Shown: positions 1-10,224, counted from the first letter of the stretch. The stretch: 64,000 bases of DNA from PXAP01 sp964421595 (GCA_964421595.1 CAYQXY010000006.1:1-64000); one strand, 5' to 3'. Made by a program: numbers and translations. The notes: generated by a model from the sequence alone, not told the origin.

Positions 1-39
1 GCGCAAGCATAAAGAATATGTTCACTGAAAAACATATCT

Positions 40-75
40 TTTGGTGAATATGATAATTAAAAGTTATTATCTTTG
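40..75 (+). promoter_or_regulatory. Candidate Bacteroidota promoter for the AAA ATPase
   Basis: TATCTTTG at 68-75 fits the Bacteroidota -7 consensus TAnnTTTG, and TTTG at 40-43 could be the -33 element, although the 24-base spacing is longer than the usual 19-21. The start codon follows at 87, so the leader would be very short. The motif is seen; promoter function is inferred. Confidence 0.4.
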
Positions 76-86
76 CAAGAAAAACA

Positions 87-1208
87 ATGTACTCAAGATA
101 TCTTAGTGACAGAATAAAGAATCGAATCGATTCAGGTAAAGCGATTGTTGTAATCGGTCCACGACAAGTGGGAAAAACAACTCTAATCGAATCGATCCTT
201 GAATCAAAAGATTATCTGCTCCTTGATGGAGATGACCCTAAAACACGAACTTTATTAACAGAACCGAATACAGAACAGATTCGAAGGATTCTGGGGAATT
301 ATAAGTATGTCTTCATAGATGAAGCTCAAAGGATTGAGGGGATAGGGCTTACTATGAAAATAGTAACAGATAGATTTAAAAACGTTCAATTGTTTGCAAG
401 TGGCTCATCATCTTTTGATTTGTCAAATAAAATCAATGAACCTTTAACTGGTAGAAAATGGGAATATCAGTTATTCCCAATTTCGTGGGAAGAATATGAG
501 AACCATCACGGTTTTTTATACGCAGAGCAGAGTTTAGAGAATAGATTACTTTATGGGTTTTACCCTGATGTATTAAATAACTTGGGAGACGAAGTTAGTA
601 TCTTACGGAATTTAGTAAACAGCTATTTGTACAAAGACATCCTTGCATATGCAGATATACGAAAGCCAGAGGTTCTTGAAAAGCTTGTTCAGGCTCTGGC
701 TCTTCAGATTGGGTGTGAAGTTAACTATTCAGAATTAGCTCAAGCTGTAAACGTAGATAAGAATACAGTTAGTAAATACATTGACATTTTAGAAAAAGGT
801 TATATTATTTTTAAACTGGGTAGCTTTAGCCGAAACATCAGGAATGAAATAAAAACAAATAAGAAGATTTATTTTTATGATAATGGCATAAGAAATATGG
901 TAATTGGTAATTTCAATCCAATAGAATTAAGGATTGATAAAGGTGCTCTTTGGGAGAATTTTCTAATTTCGGAAAGGATTAAGCAGAATGAGTACAAACA
1001 AAGTCTTGCTCACACCTATTTCTGGAGAACGAAACAACAGCAGGAAGTTGATTTCGTAGAGGAAAATGGAGGAAAAATATTTGGTTTTGAATTTAAGTGG
1101 AAGAAAAAGAATAATCAGAAATTACCAAAAACATTCACTGAAACTTATCATGCGGAGACAAAGATAATTGATAAAGAAAATTTTAGAGAATTTGTAAGAA
1201 TTGAATAA
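87..1208 (+). CDS. ATP-binding protein, AAA_14 / DUF4143 family
   Basis: A 373-residue P-loop ATPase of the widespread AAA_14-DUF4143 type. A Walker A motif (GPRQVGKTT, about residues 24-32) and a Walker B-like strand (YVFIDEAQR, about residue 75) lie in the first third. A winged-helix-like stretch (SELAQAVNVDKNTVSKYI, about 215-235) is followed by the C-terminal DUF4143 region with the nuclease-like QEVDFV...FGFEFKWK pattern (about 320-340), reminiscent of PD-(D/E)XK folds. Length is normal for the family. The biochemical role of these proteins is not established; many sit near mobile or defence DNA. It stands alone, with no co-directional neighbour. Family assignment is firm, function unknown. 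Confidence 0.88.
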   Translation: MYSRYLSDRIKNRIDSGKAIVVIGPRQVGKTTLIESILESKDYLLLDGDDPKTRTLLTEPNTEQIRRILGNYKYVFIDEAQRIEGIGLTMKIVTDRFKNVQLFASGSSSFDLSNKINEPLTGRKWEYQLFPISWEEYENHHGFLYAEQSLENRLLYGFYPDVLNNLGDEVSILRNLVNSYLYKDILAYADIRKPEVLEKLVQALALQIGCEVNYSELAQAVNVDKNTVSKYIDILEKGYIIFKLGSFSRNIRNEIKTNKKIYFYDNGIRNMVIGNFNPIELRIDKGALWENFLISERIKQNEYKQSLAHTYFWRTKQQQEVDFVEENGGKIFGFEFKWKKKNNQKLPKTFTETYHAETKIIDKENFREFVRIE

Positions 1209-1477
1209 TGCCAGCACCAAATAAAGTGTATATGTCTTAAGGGTTTAGTCGGTATTCAGGAGTTGCAACTTTGACTAGAAATGCACAACCACAAACGTAG
1301 TGTATATTCCATGCCTTAAACCACCTGATGGTACTATGGTAAAGAGATACGGTGCTGAGCGTTTAGGGAAAGGCTATACCAGGAGCATAGTCAGTGGGTA
1401 AAGTAGATTGATGAAAGTGAATCGCTGATGAGGTGTCGATAATGGCGTTGCATCCTGTCAAAAGATTGCAATGTGGA

Positions 1478-4201
1478 TTAAAAAACCACCAACCTTACAT
1501 GCTGCGACCTGACTTTTGATGACACATTAACAATGTAATTGCCTTTGGGTAGTATTGATGTATCGATGAGCAGCTCATTTTCATAACCCAAAACCATATG
1601 CATTATAGTCCTGCCGTCAGAGCTTATCACACTTACAACAGCATTGTGATCAAAACCGGGAGCTATCAACCTCACGAACTTGTCCGCGGGATTGGGTACA
1701 AGACGGAGGTGGGCTCCGGATATACCATCAATATGATCGATACCAACATCCAGGGTGTCATTTATAAAAACTGCCGTTACTGTGGTGTTGGCGGAAGGCA
1801 TTATTAAGGTTGTTTTACTGCTGTCGACATCTGCCAAATAATCATCGCCGCCTGACCATAAACTGAATATCTGCCCTTCGGGAGGTGCATCGGCTTCAAT
1901 TGGAACCTCATGTCCCTCTTTATACTCTCCACTGCCACTTCCATTGATCACAGTCAGGGTATAGGCTTTTTCAAAATTCGCAGTTATCTCTTTGTTACTG
2001 TTCATGACAACTGAAAGCGGATTATCACTTCCGCTGGCATGGCCGCTCCATCCAGTAAATATATATCCGCTTTCGGGATTTGCCGTGATTCTGACAAATT
2101 CACCATTTGAATAGAGATCTCTCAAGGGAATGGTTATGACTGACCCATTAACTGCACTCATATCCAGGGAAAATATTTCACAATTTCCGGGGTCACTTGA
2201 AGGTAAACGGCCGGTGTTTCCACCGGCACAAATACCACAGGCATCATACCAGGCTTCGCCATCAGGATCTCCGTTACAGTCATAACCAGGGTTGATAAAC
2301 TTTGAAAGCAACCGGATATACGGAAGCTGGTATCCAAGACTGTTTTCTGTTACCTCCCATGAATTCAGGGGCCAGGAGGTATTGAAATCCTTGTAGGATT
2401 TCTGGTCGGGCTGATCCTTTGGCGGTGAGATTGATTCCGAATAGCATCTCTGGTTGTTTGAAGCTGAACTGCATCCTGTGGGACAGCAATTATCCCAGTC
2501 ATACGACGGATTTGGTCCGCCGGTCAGAAATCCCGGCGCAGGACCATAAGTTGAGACTCCCGCTCTGTCCCATTTTTGGCTGCCGTCTGTGAACCATGTG
2601 TGATAAAACTCCCTGACACCGTTATTTGCCCCAAAGCGGAACATGTTGGAGAGATAGTTGAAATTAAGGGGATTAACCCCATGGATGTAATTCAGGTAAC
2701 CTATGGTTGCGTCTGCAATTTCCGCCGAGTCAATGATGTTAAAATCATACTGAAAAAGATTGTGGTACATGCCTCCTTTTCTGTTTTTAATGCCGTTGCT
2801 ACCCCAGGTATAGTCTTTTATATGGGCCATATAAGGATCCTTTTTCCCTGTAACCGAAGGCCAGTTTTCACTGCCGTTCTTCATGGCAGTGCCATAGGCC
2901 TGCCTGATATGGTTTACCACGCCCGGCGTTGCCCCGTCTATTGTCATATAATGAAGAAGAAAATCCTGGTTACGGGCTTCAAAAGGATAGGCAAAGTTCC
3001 AATTGAAAAGATTTACCTTATCATAATTATCATCAAAAAATGCCCGGTATTTATCTTCGCCGGTCAGGCCGAAGAGAAAGCAGGCAGCCTGAAGTTTTTC
3101 CATCAACCTGCCATAATCATTCGTTTCCTGTTGCCCTGCCGCAAGACCTGATGAACCGAATGCCGGATCATTATTACGGAATATAACCTTCGGATTTGCA
3201 TCGGCCCAATCCCAGGCAGCCTTTGCACTTTCTTTAAGGGTATCAGCATATTCTGTCATACCAATTGAGTGATAAACGCCTGATGCAATGGCAAAAGCAG
3301 CAGCAACTCCCAGTGTGGCAGAGGTGTTTGGCGGCCCGTAAAGAGTTTGGCCTGTTGCCGCAGAGGGGGGACTGGCATGACTTGATCCCACTACGCTCAA
3401 AACACTACCGTTATCCTCCTGCATCCTGAGAAGATGGTCAAGACCCCATTTGGCCTCATCAAGCAGGTCTGGTATTCCGTTACCCGATTCGGGGATATTG
3501 TAATCGTCAGTCCATACTTCAGGCCTTTCAATATAGGCCTGCATCATCTGGACAATATAATCTGCATTCCACCGCGTATACTTATTATAGTCGCCCGCAT
3601 CATACCAGCCCCCACTAACATCCCTTTCAGTAGCAGGATTATTTCTGTCATTGTAGAGGCGCGCATTCTTGTCCTGGTTCGGGCCGATATGGCTTGCCCC
3701 GTCGACCCATCCCGGTTCAGCGTAGGGCAACTCTTTAGCAAAGCCGGAACGCTGGTAGAAGAATGTCCGCATGGCATGCTTCATAACCTCATTGTAAACT
3801 GAAGGGGATATTTTAAACTCGTATGAACGAATGTTTTTTTCCAGATCCAGTATGAAATAGGTTCCTGTTTGGGAGATTGCGGAAAAATCAAAGTGCCATA
3901 CCTTGTCGCCCGAAGATGGATCTGTCATTCCGTTATTCCATGCAACAGGATTACCTGTCATTACGGTATCACCGGATGAAGCATTAACCAGGGCAAAGGT
4001 GGTGCCCGGTGTAAATGAATTAGCCGAATCGAATCCAACCTGCGGATCCTTAATAACAGCAATCTTGGGTGCACCGGGCAGGTATCCGAACTGATCAACT
4101 ATTATAAAAGGCGAATCGGATTGACCAGAAACCATAATGTAGCCTGCCAGGTAGACAAGGATAGTTATGACTGTTTTGAAATTCTTTAATGTATAATTCA
4201 A
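1478..4201 (-). CDS. Secreted glycoside hydrolase family 9 (endoglucanase-type) with T9SS sorting domain
   Basis: A 907-residue secreted beta-glucanase. A signal peptide ends near residue 27 (MVSGQ). An N-terminal Ig-like CelD_N domain spans about 30-137. The GH9 catalytic (alpha/alpha)6 domain follows, with the base motif GGWYDAGDYNKY (about 197-208) and the acid-bearing segment WEVTENSLGYQLPYIRLL near its end. After it come a Cys-rich linker (DCNGDPDGEAWYDACGIC), two InlB-B-like repeats (GYIFTGWSG, IFSLWSGG) and a T9SS type A sorting domain ending in PKGNYIVNVSS and a basic tail. It should act on cellulose or mixed-linkage glucans at the cell surface or outside the cell. It is a lone gene with no SusCD pair. 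The DNA for its last 25 codons is nearly duplicated at 10225-10300. Confidence 0.93.
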   Translation of the reverse strand: MNYTLKNFKTVITILVYLAGYIMVSGQSDSPFIIVDQFGYLPGAPKIAVIKDPQVGFDSANSFTPGTTFALVNASSGDTVMTGNPVAWNNGMTDPSSGDKVWHFDFSAISQTGTYFILDLEKNIRSYEFKISPSVYNEVMKHAMRTFFYQRSGFAKELPYAEPGWVDGASHIGPNQDKNARLYNDRNNPATERDVSGGWYDAGDYNKYTRWNADYIVQMMQAYIERPEVWTDDYNIPESGNGIPDLLDEAKWGLDHLLRMQEDNGSVLSVVGSSHASPPSAATGQTLYGPPNTSATLGVAAAFAIASGVYHSIGMTEYADTLKESAKAAWDWADANPKVIFRNNDPAFGSSGLAAGQQETNDYGRLMEKLQAACFLFGLTGEDKYRAFFDDNYDKVNLFNWNFAYPFEARNQDFLLHYMTIDGATPGVVNHIRQAYGTAMKNGSENWPSVTGKKDPYMAHIKDYTWGSNGIKNRKGGMYHNLFQYDFNIIDSAEIADATIGYLNYIHGVNPLNFNYLSNMFRFGANNGVREFYHTWFTDGSQKWDRAGVSTYGPAPGFLTGGPNPSYDWDNCCPTGCSSASNNQRCYSESISPPKDQPDQKSYKDFNTSWPLNSWEVTENSLGYQLPYIRLLSKFINPGYDCNGDPDGEAWYDACGICAGGNTGRLPSSDPGNCEIFSLDMSAVNGSVITIPLRDLYSNGEFVRITANPESGYIFTGWSGHASGSDNPLSVVMNSNKEITANFEKAYTLTVINGSGSGEYKEGHEVPIEADAPPEGQIFSLWSGGDDYLADVDSSKTTLIMPSANTTVTAVFINDTLDVGIDHIDGISGAHLRLVPNPADKFVRLIAPGFDHNAVVSVISSDGRTIMHMVLGYENELLIDTSILPKGNYIVNVSSKVRSQHVRLVVF

Positions 4202-4547
4202 CTTTGAATTTTTTGTTACTCTGCCTCCTGTCGTAGGGAGTACTTTGATTTTCGCTTATAACAAATATCAGATTTTTTTTGGAATATACATCAAAATTCC
4301 ATGATTACCCCTTCAAATAAACAGGTTTTTAGATCATGTGCAAGACCAGGTGAGCTTTTGTTATGCCTGCAGGCAAATACTCACCATATCCTTACCCTTC
4401 AATGCTGTTGCGTTTGGTATTTTGGCATTTTCTGGGTACCTTAGGGTGTCTTTGCGGACAGTGAAGTGTATACAGATCACCAACGTAACATACCGCCGGG
4501 ACGTTGGCGGTAATGCTAAAACATAAAATGCACAACAGTCTCATTGA
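4202..4547. other. Intergenic, no gene recognised
   Basis: The 5' side of the leftward GH9 gene. AT-rich near the gene, then a more even-composition stretch with a short inverted repeat (CCGCCGGGACGTTGGCGG around 4493-4510). No reading frame with protein-like composition, no RNA gene and no clear TAnnTTTG promoter were found. Confidence 0.4.
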
Positions 4548-4981
4548 ATTCATCTCGAAGGGAACCAGCAGTTTTCAGTTCTTTTCTCTGAGAAAACAGA
4601 AATAGCCGCGTTCCTTTTTATGCAGAAGGCAAGGCTTAAGGATACGGAATTTACGGGAGGCGAATTTGTAAAATTTGATCGAGAGGCAGGAGAAATTGAA
4701 ATATCCAATACATCCCAGGACCCAATAGACATTCTCCCCTTTGGTAGCGAACACTATGACGAACCTATTGTGGCCCAAGGCCCTTTTGTGATTTTTAATT
4801 TCCGGTCTACAAAAGCCTTGGTGTTGAAGATTTGCTTGAAAGGGAGATGAAAGGTTTGCTTGCTCATGGATGGTTTGAAGAGGGAAGATTTGTGATAAAA
4901 ACACATCATGAGATCTATCAGACCTACAATGATTTTTATTCGGGAAAATACGATAAAATCAGTTCTCAAAAACACGCTTAA
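4548..4981 (+). pseudogene. Degenerate pirin-family gene remnant
   Basis: From 4548 one frame reads as the C-terminal half of a pirin: a beta-helix segment ending GGEFVKFDREAGEIEISN and then DEPIVAQGPFVI, matching the family pattern EPIv.yGPFVMNt. This frame stops at 4850. In another frame, ending with TAA at 4981, a second piece reads GRFVIKTHHEIYQTYNDFY followed by SGKYDKI, which matches the pirin terminal helix (eEI..a..DY..GkF). The N-terminal cupin half is missing and the pieces are separated by a frameshift and extra sequence. Pirins are non-haem iron cupin proteins. Here only a decaying remnant is visible, just upstream of the DUF5996 gene. The match is from memory of the family pattern. 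Confidence 0.5.
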
Positions 4982-5036
4982 AGGTGATAAAAAATTGAAG
5001 TGATTATCTTTAATCAAGCTTTAAAACTTAAATGCT

Positions 5037-5966
5037 ATGAATAATTCAATCCAGTTGCCACTCTTGAATTATAAGGGAAACGAGCAAAAGAAAATGACCT
5101 TGCATTTGTTTTTACAGGTCATGGGTAAGATCCGTCTGAAGTTAACACCTCGCAAAAACCACTGGTGGTACGTAACAGAGTATGTATCCACAAAGGGCAT
5201 TACTACTGGCTCCATCCCTTACAACGAAGGTCTGGATACCTTTGAAGTCACGATCAATCTACATCTACACCAACTGGAAGTCAGTACCAGTAAAGGTGAG
5301 TCTGCGAGTTTCTCGCTGCTACATAAACTAAGCGTCGCGGATTTCTATTCTCAACTTTCTGAGATTCTTAATCGATTCGACATTCCAGTTTCTATAATAG
5401 ACAAGCCCTTCGATCTGAACATTGACCAATCTTTTAGGAAAATCAAGGAGTACCACCATTATGATGAAGCTTATACCAAAGACTTCTGGCGTATTCTTCT
5501 TTGGGTAGATGGAATTTTCAAAGAGTTTAGCGGGCGGTTTTATGGTAAAACCAGCCCGGTACATCTTTACTGGCATTCGATGGATTTGGCAGTTACCCGT
5601 TTTTCTGGCAACCTGGCACCTGCTATGCCCGCGACTGCCAGGTTATCGGACAAAGATGCCTACTCGCATGAGTGCATTAGTTTTGGTTTTTGGGGAGGAG
5701 ATGAAAACCTGCCTGAACCAGCCTTCTACTCCTATACCTACCCTTCACCTGAGGGATTGGATCAGGAGTCTTTGAAGCCCGCTACTGCTGAATGGGTTGT
5801 CAGTAATGGAAGTCCCATGGCCATACTCACTTACAATAATCTATTAAAATCGGCTGACCCACGTACATCTCTTCTTGATTTCCTTGAATCTGCCTACACA
5901 GCCGGAGCCAAAATGGCCCACTGGGATATCGAGAAATTGAAAGTACCAGAGCTGCATAACATTTAA
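5037..5966 (+). CDS. DUF5996 family protein
   Basis: A 309-residue soluble protein with no signal peptide or membrane segment. Typical DUF5996 features are the N-terminal beta-rich part (KNHWWYVTEYVSTKGITTG, about 40-58), the central aromatic segment (PVHLYWHSMDLAVTRFSG, about 178-195) and the C-terminal Gly/Trp-rich part (HECISFGFWGGDENLPEPAFY, with AHWDIEKL near the end). Length agrees with the family. No catalytic role is known for these proteins. It starts 55 bases after the pirin remnant and reads alone. Family call is fairly sure; function unknown. Confidence 0.8.
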   Translation: MNNSIQLPLLNYKGNEQKKMTLHLFLQVMGKIRLKLTPRKNHWWYVTEYVSTKGITTGSIPYNEGLDTFEVTINLHLHQLEVSTSKGESASFSLLHKLSVADFYSQLSEILNRFDIPVSIIDKPFDLNIDQSFRKIKEYHHYDEAYTKDFWRILLWVDGIFKEFSGRFYGKTSPVHLYWHSMDLAVTRFSGNLAPAMPATARLSDKDAYSHECISFGFWGGDENLPEPAFYSYTYPSPEGLDQESLKPATAEWVVSNGSPMAILTYNNLLKSADPRTSLLDFLESAYTAGAKMAHWDIEKLKVPELHNI

Positions 5967-6484
5967 AATTGACCTCATCCTGAATTTATGTCATGTTGAA
6001 CTTATGTACATAAAATATCCAATTATAAGTTTACCTCTATCATAGAATGATTTTACCCTTCAGGATTAGGAGATAACAAATTAATTTATACCTTCAACTA
6101 TTTATAATGTATATGGAAAGCACGTTGAGCTTGTTGATATATACAGCAATAGCACAGAAAGGATTAATAGATTGAAAATAAAGCACGAACCGCCTACACA
6201 TGGCTTAATGCATGTGAGTTTGGCTGCGCCGATCTTATTGTGGTCTTTACGGTGACAATTCATTTTTTGTATATTCTAATTATTTTCTTTTTATGAAAAA
6301 GTTATACTTATTTTTAACAATCCCCTAAAGCATCAGATTAATCCGGTTTCCTGTCCCAGTAATCGTTACATGGGCTAAGATGCCAGCTATATACTAGGTT
6401 GGTTCGCCACCCATAATAAGGAGTTAGCAGGTTATTCTGTCCGTTGCATTAGGTATAATTAATTTATTTGATACATTTTAAGAA
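5967..6484. other. Intergenic with a possible T9SS sorting-domain scrap
   Basis: No intact gene. Around 6095-6180 one plus-strand frame reads IYNVYGKHVELVDIYSN and then STERINRLK, which resembles a T9SS sorting domain, but it is short and leads into no closing tail. No RNA gene, terminator or convincing promoter was seen before the CotH gene at 6485. Confidence 0.3.
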
Positions 6485-9400
6485 ATGGCACTCTATAAAA
6501 GAATTCCGGAATACTACTTCCTGTTTTCTTTACTTTTCAGCTTTTTGATGACCATTACCTTGTCGGGCCAGGCTACCGTTTCTATAAACGAGATCATGGC
6601 TTCTAACAAAACAACCATCGCTGACGAAGATGAAGAATATGCAGATTGGATTGAGTTGTATAACTATGGCCAGGAAGCGGTTAATCTGGAGGGATGGGGA
6701 CTTACAGATAATTATGAAAATCCCTTTAAATGGGTATTTCCCGATCTTACTATAAATCCGGGGATGTACCTTTTGGTATGGGCATCAGGCAAGGACCGCA
6801 GCACACATCCCTTGCACACCAATTTCAGCATCAGTTCAGATGGTGAGCCAATTATTCTTACCACGAAGAATGGCATCCTAGTGGACCAGGTGCCGGAAAC
6901 ACAACTTCCCGGCGATGTTTCCTATGGCAGGTATCCGAATGTCACAGGTGATTTTCATTACTTTTATCAGCCTACACCCAATGCCGCCAATACCACCATC
7001 GGTCTAGCTGAAATATTAACGCTGCCTGATTTTTCACACGAGGCCGGTTTTTTTAATAGTCCGGTTAATTTGACCATCTCGCATCCAAACCAACAGGGAA
7101 CCATTATTTATACATTAGACGGCTCTGAGCCTAAACAGGAAAACATTGGCGGTATTACCTATCAATACAAAAATTCCTATCCTGACGGGGACTTTTTCAC
7201 GAACTCTTTCCAAACACACACCTATCATACTCCCATACCAATCAATGACAGAACCAGCGAACCCAATAAAATATCTGCCATTTCGACAACCAACAATACA
7301 AACCCCGGATATTTGCCGAATAGCACTGTTAAAAAGGCGACCGTGGCCAAAGCCAGGGTTTTACAAAATGGGATAGAAGGACCTGTAAGAACGGCTACAT
7401 TTTTTATCTCCAACAGCAATGCTTTTCATTTTAAAAACCTGCCAATTATTTCGCTAAGCTTTAATGAAGATGATTTTTTTGAATACAGTAATGGAATTTA
7501 TGTTGCCGGAAAAGATTTTGTTTCCAGCAGCGGAGGCATAATATGTGGTTACGGTAATTACAACAGAAGAGGTCTTGAAAATGAAAAAGGATCATACTTC
7601 GAATTCTTTCAAAATAACACTCGTGTTTACAACCAGGGAGTGGGTATAAGAATAGCAGGAAATTGCTCACGAAATTTAGCGTTTAAAACTACCAGAATTG
7701 TTGCCAGATATGAATATGACGAAAATAATCAGCTAAATCATAGTTTTTTTAATCACCCACCTGCCAGCATGGGCAGTCCACAATATAAAAGGCTGCTCAT
7801 GAGAAATCCCAATTCATTTGATTATGCGTTTTCGGAATTATTCCAGGGGATATTTGAAGGGGTTCTGGGCAGAATTCAACCGGCCATTCAATTCATGAAC
7901 GGTGAATTATGGGGGTTGACGTTGTTAAGGGAACGTTTCGATTCCGATCATTTATTTCATAATTATGGAATAAATCCAGACAACGTTGCCATTATTAAAA
8001 TTGGCTATGGTTGGGATGTGGGTCAACCAGGCCAGGAAAATCAGCAAAGGGTCTGGTATATAAGCGAGGGGAGGCAGGAAGATATGGATGACTTTATTGA
8101 AATGAAAGATTTCATTGCCAAAAATAACATGTCAAACCCTGAATTATACCGGATGGCAAACCAACGATTAGACATCGAATCGTATGTTAATCACATGATC
8201 CTGAAAACCTTTGCCGGGGATGATCACTACGCACCCGAAATTGTTTTTTGGAAGACAAGAGATGCAGAAAACAATAACCTGGGAGATGGAAGATGGCGGG
8301 TTTTTATTAAGGATTTTGATGCTGCAACAAGCATTTCAGACAATATCATTAAAATGTTTGCAGAAAATAAATATCCACGGCCTTTTGGATCTGAGATTTT
8401 TACCAGCTTACTAAAGAATGGAGAATTCAAAACCGTGTTCATTAACAGATTTGCTGATCTGTTGAATACATTTCTGACCAAAAAAAGATTTGATAAGATT
8501 ATCCATGACATCTTTGATAATGTAAGTCCCATATGGGAAGAGGTTTCAACCGGAAGGTGGGGAAATGCCAACCTAAGCAATCCTTCCATGGGCTTTGAAA
8601 ACACACATAAAACCTCTTTGCTGAATTGGAGCACTATTCATCCCTCACGACAAAGAGATCACATCCGAAACTTTTTCAAAATCCCGGGCTATGTGAATAT
8701 TACCCTTAACGTATCCGATACCGGGCATGGGCACATAAAAATCAACACCATCAACATCTTGGGAGACACGCCCGGAATACCAGATAACCCCTACCCCTGG
8801 ACCGGGGTTTATTTTCAGGGAATTCCGGTTCAACTGGAGGCAATTCCTGCTCCCGGTTACGTGTTTTCGCATTGGGAAGGGTTAGAAGATAGATACACTA
8901 CACATGCATCCCAGGCTTTTACACAGAACTCTGTTTCGGTGAAAGCCCATTTCAAAACAAGCAACTTTTTCTATTCCTGGAATTTCAACAATCTACCCCA
9001 GGGCAATATTACAGATATATCTTCTGATCTTGATGGAGAAAACCAGGGCTTGATCACTTATCAGGGGAATGGCACGGGATATATGGACAGGGTAAATGAC
9101 GGAACCATCCTCAATGCTATTGAGGGTACACCGGCAGGTTATGGGCTAAGGGTCCGAAATCCTTCTGCGGACAGGGAGTTGGTCATTGAAGCGCCCACAA
9201 CAGGATACCGGAACATCTCCTTCAGTTATGCCACCATGCGCACAACCAATGGTGCTGAAATTCAGGAGGTACAGTACAGAACATCACCGGACGGGGCATG
9301 GCATGTTTTGGAAGATATTGTAAGGGTTGAAGAAGAATGGAAAATACAACGATTCGGTTTGCCTGCCAGTGCTGATAACAACCCGGATTTTGCCATCAGG

Positions 9401-9742
9401 ATATTATTTAAAGGGGAAAATACTTCTGACCAAACGGGTAACAGCAGGTTTGACAACATAAGATTTGAAGGATTAAGTTTAACAGATTCAGTTAATGATG
9501 ATGGTTTTGAGAAAGATGCTTTTCTGTGGTATAACAACGGAATTCTTTACCTGGACAATCCTTATGAGGGTAATTCAGAGTTGATGATATATAACATTAG
9601 TGGAATTGTTGCCGCCAACTACAACATTAATGGCAGCGGCCAGCACAAATTATTTTTTTCAGGGCAAAATGGCTTATACATAGCCAGAATAACCGGAGGT
9701 GGAAGAAGCAGCAGCATGAGATTCTTGGTTATAAGTCCATAG
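6485..9742 (+). CDS. Large secreted lamin-tail / CotH kinase-like protein with T9SS sorting domain
   Basis: A 1085-residue exported protein. The signal peptide ends near residue 29 (TLSGQ). A lamin-tail domain follows (VSINEIMASNKTTIADEDEE...WIELYNYG, about 31-150), then a chitobiase-like Ig module (GTIIYTLDGSEPKQ, about 203-216). A CotH kinase-like region spans about 320-740 and includes LRERFDSDHLF, KTFAGDDHYAPE and RVFIKDFDAATS. After it come an InlB-B-type repeat (GYVFSHWEG), a beta-sandwich module and a T9SS sorting domain (LMIYNISGIVAANYNING to the end). CotH proteins are atypical protein kinases in Bacillus spores; in Bacteroidota this architecture is usually a surface or extracellular protein of unknown substrate. 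Start chosen because it gives a proper signal peptide. It is followed directly by gene debris. Confidence 0.85.
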   Translation: MALYKRIPEYYFLFSLLFSFLMTITLSGQATVSINEIMASNKTTIADEDEEYADWIELYNYGQEAVNLEGWGLTDNYENPFKWVFPDLTINPGMYLLVWASGKDRSTHPLHTNFSISSDGEPIILTTKNGILVDQVPETQLPGDVSYGRYPNVTGDFHYFYQPTPNAANTTIGLAEILTLPDFSHEAGFFNSPVNLTISHPNQQGTIIYTLDGSEPKQENIGGITYQYKNSYPDGDFFTNSFQTHTYHTPIPINDRTSEPNKISAISTTNNTNPGYLPNSTVKKATVAKARVLQNGIEGPVRTATFFISNSNAFHFKNLPIISLSFNEDDFFEYSNGIYVAGKDFVSSSGGIICGYGNYNRRGLENEKGSYFEFFQNNTRVYNQGVGIRIAGNCSRNLAFKTTRIVARYEYDENNQLNHSFFNHPPASMGSPQYKRLLMRNPNSFDYAFSELFQGIFEGVLGRIQPAIQFMNGELWGLTLLRERFDSDHLFHNYGINPDNVAIIKIGYGWDVGQPGQENQQRVWYISEGRQEDMDDFIEMKDFIAKNNMSNPELYRMANQRLDIESYVNHMILKTFAGDDHYAPEIVFWKTRDAENNNLGDGRWRVFIKDFDAATSISDNIIKMFAENKYPRPFGSEIFTSLLKNGEFKTVFINRFADLLNTFLTKKRFDKIIHDIFDNVSPIWEEVSTGRWGNANLSNPSMGFENTHKTSLLNWSTIHPSRQRDHIRNFFKIPGYVNITLNVSDTGHGHIKINTINILGDTPGIPDNPYPWTGVYFQGIPVQLEAIPAPGYVFSHWEGLEDRYTTHASQAFTQNSVSVKAHFKTSNFFYSWNFNNLPQGNITDISSDLDGENQGLITYQGNGTGYMDRVNDGTILNAIEGTPAGYGLRVRNPSADRELVIEAPTTGYRNISFSYATMRTTNGAEIQEVQYRTSPDGAWHVLEDIVRVEEEWKIQRFGLPASADNNPDFAIRILFKGENTSDQTGNSRFDNIRFEGLSLTDSVNDDGFEKDAFLWYNNGILYLDNPYEGNSELMIYNISGIVAANYNINGSGQHKLFFSGQNGLYIARITGGGRSSSMRFLVISP

Positions 9743-9770
9743 GAGATACCAGTGATCTGATTTTTTGCAA

Positions 9771-10000
9771 AACCAGCGCCTTTATATATGATTTTGGGAA
9801 TGATTTTTATATCTGTCCCCAGGGAAACATACCAATGGCACCTGGCAACATTACGGCAACAAGCGGAAAGGAAATTATTTGTACCGGTTTCAATGCTAAA
9901 TCACCCCTGGTTGCAATGATTGCACAGGAGGCATTTATGTATAAAGAGCAAGACCAACGGCAGGTATATTGACCGGAGTGAATAATTCGGAGCATATTGA
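9771..10000 (+). pseudogene. IS1182-type transposase remnant
   Basis: A plus-strand frame reads FIYDFGNDFYICPQGN, matching the zinc-ribbon lead-in of IS1182/DUF4372-type transposases (FvYd...D.YiCPqG). In shifted frames the same stretch continues TPGCNDCTGG and then CIKSKTNGRYIDRSE, reproducing the family pattern CkdCPlr..C.ks..GR.i.r. At least two frameshifts or small deletions separate the pieces, and both the catalytic DDE region and the terminal inverted repeats are absent. This is a dead piece of an insertion sequence immediately after the CotH gene. Confidence 0.6.
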
Positions 10001-10224
10001 CCCGCCTTATCGATGCGTATTTTGGTAGTTTTAATGTTAAAGAAAAAAAAATTACTGACATTCCGGCGGATACTTATCCACCTTTTTAAACTTAGGATTG
10101 TTTGCTTTTTCTTTTTGCTATCAACTAGCTGCAATTTGCTAGTACAGTAAATATGCGAGCCTGGATAGTGTTTTAAGTCTGGCAACATTGAAAGGTTCCT
10201 GGAATAACTCAGAACCATGTTACT

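Noticed and set aside
2576..3151. A 191-codon open frame antisense to the GH9 catalytic domain
   Set aside because: The opposite strand encodes the conserved GH9 core; nothing supports expression of this frame.
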